Shown here: positions 55,908-64,000 of the stretch, piece by piece
How positions within the stretch are numbered: position 1 is the stretch's first letter
Layout: every line of letters starts with the position of its first letter
Assembly: GCA_037127255.1 (NCBI GenBank)
Contig: JBANSL010000002.1
Location: 95,572,519 to 95,636,518, forward strand
DNA: 64,000 bases
From: Persicaria tinctoria
Taxonomy: Eukaryota; Streptophyta; Magnoliopsida; Caryophyllales; Polygonaceae
Direction: 5' to 3'
Notes under the pieces: generated by a model
Told to the model about the DNA's origin: nothing
What the model saw: the letters and a program-made list of their open reading frames with translations, nothing else
Database searches by the model: none
Position numbers and translations under genes: made by a program

Positions 55908-56152
55908 CCTCACCCGTATTAAAATGCTCTATTCGTTAATTAAAACTTGTCATTTTAGAAATCTACACACTTATTAAGAAAAAAAACATTTATACCCCTA
56001 ATTATTACTCTACTTTTTTTACTTTTTCAAAAACTATAACTAACAACCATCTAATTATTACAAGGGCAATTTAGTAAAATGGATAACAAAATACCTAAAA
56101 TGTCAAGTATTTCTTAACAAGATTTACTTTATAAAACGAAATGTTTAATTAA
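55581..56152. other. Spacer with (TC)n microsatellite
   Basis: (TC)n at 55872-55905. A degenerate Stowaway-like stretch (AAAACTTGTCATTTTAG, AAAATGTCAAGTATTT) lies at about 55943-56115. Confidence 0.4.
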
Positions 56153-56690
56153 CGGGCGGAGCCAGGGGGTGCTCGAGCACCCTCTGCCGAAAAAAAATAC
56201 AATTTTTTTTTTGCATATATTTAGTATTTTTAAGGTAATATAACATCTTTAAATGATATTTTAAACAAGAGTGTTATCTAGCTAAAGTGAAGGAAAAAGG
56301 GAAGGAGAATTAAAATCAAAATGTCTTGGTTCAAATCCCAACTCCTTCACTTTTTATTTGTTTTACTATATATATTTTTTTTTATTTCTCTCTATATTTT
56401 TTGTTTCTATCAACTATTTCATTAAAAATTCTCTCTATATTTTTTGTTTCTATAAACTATTTCATTAAAAAAAAGTCATATTTATGTTTAAATTATACAT
56501 TTAACATTTTCTTTTAATATTGTTTTAAAAGTAATTCTTTGTGATTTGCATTTTAAAAAATCACAAATTTAGTGTTTTTTCAATATTTTTAAAAAGAATC
56601 TTCTTAATAAGTATACACCCAAAAAAATATTTAACGAAATTTTTTTAGCACCCCTGACCAAAATTCCTAGCTCCGTCACTAGATGGAGTA
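56153..56690 (+). mobile_element. hAT-like element with CGGAG termini and internal tRNA-like boxes
   Basis: Left end GGGCGGAGCCAGGGGGTGCT and right end (minus strand) GTGACGGAGCTAGGAATTTT are imperfect inverted repeats. Inside, A box-like TAGCTAAAGTGA (about 56279) and B box GGTTCAAATCCC (56328-56339) are in tRNA spacing. No exact 8-base duplication was found. Relatives: 52090-52256 and 310-345. Confidence 0.6.
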
Positions 56691-59679
56691 ATAAATTTCT
56701 TATAGTAGCCAACTAGCTATACCGACGATTCGATCCCTTTGTTAGGCAACCGGACATCCGCCGCAAAATATTGTGGTTTTTATTTCATAGAAGGAAAATA
56801 ATGGAAGAAAAGAAAAACAAAATGGCATGATTATCACATGATGGGCTACTTCATCAATTAATGATTTTGGAGTGAACCAAATTATTATACAACTACCCCA
56901 CAAGAATTTATTAATGGCAAACGAAACCCTAACTAGATTTGTCCTTTGAGAACAATAATTTAAGGGCCATATATCAATTAGTTTCCATCAATTTAATGGT
57001 TAGTATATATTCTTGATTTTTAAAAATAAAATCATAAAATAAAAAAACAATGAATCCCATAAAAGGATTTAAAAAATGATGAATATATCTAGTATAATCT
57101 TTCTCAAATTGAAATATTTTAAAAACATATTCTTGCAGGTTAGAAAAATCATATATTCATATGCCTACATCATATTGTATAATTTAAATATGTAATTATA
57201 TTGGGTTAGGATTCGTATGAGACGGGGTTAATAAACTTACTAAAATTATAAACAATGTAAAATTTATAAATGGTTGGTAAAAGTAGTTAAAAATTTAATC
57301 AACACAATAATCTTCGTATGAGACGAAAAACAGTTTATTTGTAAAAAGTGGAGTTTATTTGATTGTTATTAGGGGTATTGTGGTACTTTCAAACCAAATA
57401 AGATAAAAGGAAATGGGTAAAATAGTACTTGTACAAAATAAACACCCAAATAACCTTTATTTTATGGATCCAAATCCTTTGTCTCCGGGTATGTCCCCTT
57501 CTCCTGTCCCCCTCACAAAAACTTTTTTTCTTTTTTCTTTTTAATCTATTTTTATTTATTTATTTTATTTTCGTTTTTTTTTTAATTACGAGTTGTGAGG
57601 GGGAGGGGGTGGAGGGACAGGAGGGGGGGACATTTTTGGGGACAGAGGATTTGATTTCCTATTTTATAACTTTTTTTAACACAAATTTTTAACACATTTT
57701 TGTTTATTTTGGTCATCCAAACAACCCAAAAAACTGTTTAAAAAATAAACACTCACAGATGATTAATTTTAGCTGTTTATATTGACAACCCTACACACCT
57801 AATATATATCAAATCATCATCAAATATCATATCTGTATACTAGGCGGAGTTACTATTCACACAGTCATATCGCAATCAGGCACTGACATCCAGTGTTAAT
57901 AAGCTTTTTTTTCAAACTAAAAAAGTTTATCGACACCGAATATTGGTGAACCAACCATGCATTTAGTGAATTTGCACCGTGTGTATAACAAGCGGATAAT
58001 AAGCCATATGATCCATATCTTGAATTTGTAAATAAAGAGCGGTCATATCCGGAGTTTAAACTGGGGACCTTTATATACTACCCGCAAGTCCTTTCCAGTG
58101 AGTCATTCCGAAATTGTTTATATGGCCATATCGATCATATAACTACATCAGTTAGTGATTAAGAGCATGTCCACAACACATGGTTTCAATTATAAATCTT
58201 TCAAGCTGTAGTGATCAATCAATCTAGTACGTACGCGGTTCAATTCATGGCTAATATGTATGATTGTGAAATTAACCAAATATATATTAATGCCACATTG
58301 CCACGTAGTTGGGCTTATATATAGTTTTATATATGCAAGTTTCATTTGATAATTGATATTGACAATCCATTTCTCGAAAGCAAAGTTAGGTGTGCTTCAC
58401 AAACCAACTTTGCCTCATAAGATATCCATTCATTTTATAGCACATTTTTATTGCACATGTTACCTTATTTAGATATGTTAGTCTAGTTAAATGAGTCGAG
58501 TATCGATTGTTCGTATTTATCTCATTTAGAAATTAAACAAGTCCAGCTTGAATTTATGCTCCAGCTCAATGTTGAGAGAATGTGAAGAGACCAAAAGAGT
58601 CTCAATTGAAAATATGAAAATCAAGCCTTAGTATATAACCTAGTGGGTTACTTCTTCTATTGTCAATTGATTTTAAAATGGAACCTCACTCGGCTTATGT
58701 GCTAGACTACGAGTCCCAACGGACTTAAAAAATGTGATCGTATTCAACTTTTTTGGTAAAATAAACGAGATCAAACCGGTCTTTTTTTTCCAGTTGAGTT
58801 AAAGGTTATAGAGCAACCCTATTTGTTCATAAGATATCAATCTCGGAGAAATTTTGTAAATTTCATAAAATTTGAGATATTTGAGCTAAAGTCTAGAGGA
58901 CCTCTGCGATTAAATTCTACTCATGCTTGGTTGTTTAATAACGTGAACAAGTCCAAACTGAGCTCGAACTATTCAATCGGCTCATATAGCAACCCTAACT
59001 GCTATCAATCCCGAAAGTACTACCCTTAAGGCATGGGTAGTACTTCTCGAGATTTATTGGAAAAAAATTGGGGTACAAAGTTATGCTAACCTCCGTTTAG
59101 TATTATCTAATGAGATCAAGGATGGGCAATAGAAAATACCCCACTTTCATCTAAAATAAGGCACTGGATTTTCTGATACACAAAAAATTATAATTTATTA
59201 TTAAATTATATAAAATTAATATTTTATATAGTTTTCAAATCATTAAAACGAGTGTCGGAAAACTCAATGTCTTATATTTTAGATTGGAGAGAGTATATAA
59301 CGATTTTTCTATCCTGTACCCTAAGGGTATAGGATAAGCCTACTAATTTGAAAATATTTTTTTTAAATTTAATTAGTTTAACTTTTTTTTTATAATTAGA
59401 CTTCTATGGTTGATTATTCTTTTGATAGAGAATCTTTCTTAATTTAGAATCTCGTCATAGAATAAAAAGACAGTATAATATAGGAGATGTTTTATTAACC
59501 TATATACTCTTAATAGGTTAATCATTCCGATTCAAGTTAGATTCTCCCAAGTACACAATTTTTAAAATATTTTCATAGAGGTTGGATATATCGTTAATAG
59601 TTTAAAAAATAGTTTTTTTTAACCGAAAATAATTTGGCTTTAGAGAAACCCTAAGAGCAAAACAAAGAATCGTCGGGAC
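56691..59679. other. Long AT-rich intergenic stretch
   Basis: No gene is recognised. 57240-57430 repeats 22500-22700 in inverted orientation. A TTAAGAGCATGTCCACAACA word near 58160 looks like a lone Tourist-like end. CCCACTTTCATCTAAAATAA / TTATATTTTAGATTGGAG at about 59140-59290 is a degenerate inverted repeat, probably an old MITE. Confidence 0.35.
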
Positions 59680-59905
59680 TAATGTGGATGTGCATGCTAA
59701 TGTGGATGTATATGGCAATGTTCAGATGCGTTAGGCTGTCCGCAACTTGGTTTGTCTCGCAATAGACATGACGAATCTCGATAAAAGAGAAGAAATCTAG
59801 CGAGACTAGACTGTCCGAGACAATCATTTCGAAGTCTCCTGAAGGTTTTCCAAGACCTTTTAAAATGTTGATAACGATAAGATTGCCACCTTCAATTTAA
59901 AATAA
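59680..59905 (-). pseudogene. LINE RNase H remnant
   Basis: On the minus strand from 59905 the frame reads GGNLIVINILKG, then SFIEIRHVYCETNQVADSL, the C-terminal part of the plant LINE RNase H domain. Only about 57 codons remain and no flanking LINE sequence was recognised. Confidence 0.65.
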
Positions 59906-61728
59906 AAAAGTTTTCGAATTGAGATTCTTCACCATACTCCACCATACTCATTATTCGATACAAAAAGAAGTGATTTGGTGTGAGGTGGAAAATAACAATT
60001 GTTGCAGAAAGGGGGGCAAATTCAGCAGCCATACGCAACGGCAAACTATTGATACGACGTGGGGGGATTTTACACGTGGCAGCTAATCAACAAGTCCACG
60101 TCCACCTCATCAAAATCAGATTACACTCCAGCTTTAATGTACACGCCACCATTTCTATTGGGACACTTCCTTTGACAAATAAGTCCCCTACAAAGTACAA
60201 CTTCATCTTATACAGTAAGCCACCAAGGCCTGAATTTCGTCGCTAAGTTGAGCTTCTGTGAGATTAGTCCGAGAAAACCGAATACGGACCACGAGCGAGA
60301 TGTTCCCTTTACAGTCGTCTTCGCTTTCAAAATGGCAATGTGATAGATCGATGATAAGGAGCTTACTTGTGCTGATAAAGACACTATCGACGATAATGCT
60401 AACAAGGAATTTGGATAGCATTGCCCACATGAAACCCATCAGAGGATGGTACGTCGAACTCCACCAATAGATACTTAAATGAGACAGGAAGACGGATTTC
60501 ATTGGATTCAAACAAAAGGTTAAGGACTAGAGCATCCACAATGATCGGGAACTAATCTCCCCTTTTTTTTTCGAATTTGGAGAACTTAACCATTGTAGAC
60601 AACCTCTCCACTTTTCAGGTGCCTCAATATATTGAGAATCATGACCTTCCTAAATCCGAAACCAGTCAAACGAGGCCACATGCCCCTATAATAAATCACT
60701 TTTCTTTCCTTTTTTTGTTTTTAAATTTGGGATGAGATAGAAAAAGTGATTTGGGGAATCGACAAAGTGGGAGATGAAAAATGAATTGGGAAAAATTGAA
60801 AATAACGTTAGTGGAAAGTGAGGTGAACGAAACAGTGCAAGCTCAGAAGCCCACGAGAAGTGGGCTTCAGGGTGTGTCTGGTATAACACAGCCATAGCAG
60901 CACCCACATTAACATTCAGGCTCACGCGCCGTCTGACATCTTCAAACGCACCATGATGGGGGCGTGCAGGAAGAAAAAAATCGCTTCTTGATCTACTCCT
61001 TTTGCTCTCCAAGTTGCAAATTTGTGAACTACAACTACCAAAGGTTTCTATGCTTGTATTTAGTTCTCAACATATAACAATTTTTTTTTTAAAAAAATCA
61101 ACTGTTACATCTGTTGGGAGTACCAAAAAAGATGTTGAATTGAGAAGCTAATATGCAACTGACCTGTCTCATGACAAGCCTTGCTGGAGAATGCAAGGCC
61201 CACAGATCAAGTTGTGTTGTGTAAGAGCCCAATGATGTGGCTCAAAGCAATTGTATTATTTCTCCCCCACTGTTTCCATATCACAGCAAGAGAGATTGTA
61301 AGCGATACACAACAGTTACACCCAAGTGATGGAACACCTATAAAAACACAACAGGCAGATCAGCAGTGTAAGAGATGACTAGCTCCCAATAGCTGTAATC
61401 GTCGTCTAGCTATTGAACTAATGTTTCAATGTCTGACTAAGACTAAATAAACAAAATTATGAACTATAGAAGAGACAAAATATCATGACAAGTACATGAT
61501 TTCAAGACTCACGTTTTGAATAGAGGGAGCTTTGGGTATAAGATTCCTAGTTCACTGTACTGCTTCATGTGAAATTGCAGCCGGGAAAGAAAGAAAGAAA
61601 ACAATTACCTTCTGCAACTACCAGAGCGATCACTCCAATCAGGGTCTTGCAAATTCCTCCAAGATGTATTTCTGGAAGGGACTTCACGAGGAAACAACAG
61701 AAATGATGAATTGTCCCTGAGACAGGTC
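59906..61728. other. Spacer and probable 3' region of the STK19 gene
   Basis: Contains a Tourist-like start GAGCATCCACAATGATCGGG at about 60533. The 102-codon (60203-60511) and 108-codon (60686-61012) minus frames have no known motif. The part from about 61500 to 61728 should be STK19 3' UTR. Confidence 0.35.
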
Positions 61729-63943
61729 TTAGTCCTTCGAAACTCGCACCATTATTCCACTAGGTGTTTGAACGGTTTTAAGGTGACCTGAGCCGATTAA
61801 ATCCCGTAGATGAAATCTCATATCAAGAGGAGAGCTTTTTAGGTGCTTTTTCTCTAGTGAAGCAAGCATCATCTCTTTGTACTTCCTTCGGCTCATAAAT
61901 GATAGCAATTCTTTTCTCCCCTATACAAATGGAGGAAGGCGTTAATTGATTAACTAAATTTAACAACAAAGTAGATTTTTGGAAGATGAGAGCAATTTGC
62001 TTTTTTATGAACTATGCTAATATGCTTCCTTCAATTCCATTAAAATCCAAAAACAAACAAACAGTTAATTCCCTCTATCCAGATGCCTCCTATTCAAATC
62101 CAATCATCCATCAACTAGCAGCTCAATGAAGGATGAATCTTGTAAGTCAAGCAAGGAACAACCGAACAAGAACGGAAATGTAGAATGATAAGCTGACAAG
62201 AATGCAGGATAACTTTTCCACTGCAGTAAGTGATGTCACATCCTTAATAATCATATACGATAATATACATTGCATAATTCAAGTCAAATCGGCACCAAGC
62301 AGGTTCTTAGTCTAATGGTATAATGCTTGAAAATAAGTACAGTAGACACTCTTTAGTCATACCGAGCTTAATTATATTTTTCCCAACACTATTCCTTATC
62401 GTCTCATCCAAGAGGTCTGTTCTCCTTCAAGAGTGTCAATTCAGTTAATAACATCTAATGATCATGCTTATGTCCATAACCAGAAAACTGAGATAGATTA
62501 TTTGTAGCCAAAGGGTATTTTCCTATTTTTCTATATGAAGCTGGACTAATGAAAAATGTTCTCCGATCCTCATTAGAAAACAAAGTGGGTGATTATTTCA
62601 TTTATAGGTAAACTGAAGGTCTCTTTGGCAGAACATACACATGATTTATAAGGCATTTGTATAGACACATTACGATTACGTTGTTAGGCCTTACAAACTA
62701 CTGACTTATCATACAACAACAATTATATTCACCAAACAGGCCCTACATTATTACATGTAATTATTGGTGCATCAATCAATTGGATGACTAGTCCGCTTTG
62801 GGTAATTATGACATAGGTGATCATGCCTCGAAAAAAAATCATAGAATCTCAGGAAGAAATAAATACCTGTGAGAGGCCCTTGAGAATAGAACCGCTACTG
62901 GGGATAGCAAACCAATACATATTTGGATCTATAAGTTGCCGGGTCTGGATATGAATATTACAGTCAGATTTTAGTAACAGTCCAGGAAAAAAAAAGAGTT
63001 AACATGAAAAAACAGACGAAACTCATAGTTAAGATCAGCTACATGTTGATTATAAAAGATACAATAGGATATGCACTCTATCCTGGGGCGAAAATTTGCA
63101 AAAAAGTATAGATGGAGTTTACCAACGATTACTCACAAGAACACCAGCACTCATCAAGAGAGAAACATGTCGATCTTTCACCTTCCCCCCAAGTAATAAG
63201 AGCTGACACTGCAATCCACCAAAGTGTAAACAGAAGAAGGATTAAAACTATATTTTAGAGGGGCACAGAAAAACAAAGTGATCTATCACTAGAAGTAGAA
63301 GCATAAGATTGAATAAATAACAATTTCAGAGTTGAAAGGAAGAATTCAGAGGGCACAGAGACATGACAAAGAATCAAAGATGAGATAGCAAACATTCAGC
63401 ACATTGAACAACAGAGTTATTGGATTTATATGTCACATCAGATAAAAATTCATGATCCTCCACCCCTATGGAGTCCATCCAGAAAACTCTTCAGAGAGGG
63501 GGCTGTTTAGTGGATATGAAAAGGGAAAAGAAAGGGGATTTTTTTTAATTAAGGCTAAGAGAAAGTGAAGTAACTTGACTCATGAATTACTAAAAATCTC
63601 GAGAAAATCTCCTTTCCATTTTCTAAATGCCCCCTGGTAGTTAGCTACATCAGATCTGTACTCGAATCACATGCATGTGCATAAGCTGTCTAGCTGATAT
63701 TTGATTCCCATAGCAGTATTTTAAACAAAAACTATATTTCACTTACGATAAGCAAGTTGCAAACCTTTACACAAATAATGGGGGCACGTATGAACTAAAA
63801 TCACCAGAAAGAAAATGACTTACAAGCTCTTGATGCTCAATACCAGGTTCCAGATTAGACGTGATAACATGCATCTTGAACCAATCAAAAACAGCAAGAT
63901 CCTCCTTTTCCTTAATGGACATCTTGTCTACAACATAATCAAT
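61729..63943 (-). CDS. STK19: STK19 homologue, C-terminal 151 residues (last four exons)
   Basis: Exons on the minus strand are 63943-63824, 63202-63137, 62944-62867 and 61920-61729, all phase 0 with GT-AG borders (120, 66, 78 and 192 bases). The upstream exons lie beyond the window. The order of motifs matches human STK19 as I recall it: VSLLMSAGVL, then YWFAIPSSGSILK, GRKELLSFMSRRKYKEMML, FHLRDLIGSG, and TPSGIMVRVSKD at the C-terminus. Despite its name the animal protein is a small winged-helix, DNA-binding nuclear protein that works in transcription-coupled repair, not a kinase; the plant role is inferred. The remaining frame is intact. The first exon seen, IDYVVDKMSIKEKEDLAVFD, belongs to the middle of the protein. 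Confidence 0.88.
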
Positions 63944-64000
63944 CTGCAAAGAGTGATTGAGAACATAGTATATCAGTGAATCACTGCATGTACAAAAGGA

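Overview
The window is nuclear DNA of a flowering plant. The evidence is intron-bearing genes for plant-only families (11S seed globulin, patellin, ALOG/LSH, NAC), AT-rich intergenic DNA, and dense Copia, LINE, SINE, hAT, Mutator-like, Stowaway and Tourist-like elements. A eudicot fits best. The 11S globulin looks to me like those of asterids/Lamiales, but that is a weak inference.

Host genes, all on the minus strand: the first 8 codons of an unidentified gene (1-24); a complete four-exon 11S globulin (9659-11376) with TATA and RY seed motifs; a four-exon patellin (12101-13905) whose first intron has a GC donor; a one-exon ALOG-domain protein (26676-27272); a three-exon NAC factor of the NAC21/22 type (31599-34968); and the last four exons of the plant STK19 homologue (61729-63943), whose 5' part lies beyond the window. 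They do not form a pathway.

The rest is mostly mobile DNA. Region 2900-8831 is an LTR element without gag-pol. Region 14.5-22.5 kb holds a LINE 3' fragment fused to a truncated Copia element, then a LINE endonuclease region. Region 23-31 kb holds nested foldback elements and MITEs around the ALOG gene. Region 37.6-43.4 kb holds a SINE, a decayed LINE and a 5'-truncated LINE. Region 44-57 kb holds hAT-like, Mutator-like and retroposon insertions. Several keep target-site duplications (8, 9-10, 12, 16, 19 and 20 bp), so their ends can be fixed to the base.

The most unusual structure is inside the 2.9-8.8 kb LTR element. More than 40 short hairpins share a near-constant loop (ACTTCNGG, often C-UUCG-G) while their stems differ and change in a compensatory way. 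One of these hairpins lies in the LTR itself. I know no named feature class that explains this array.
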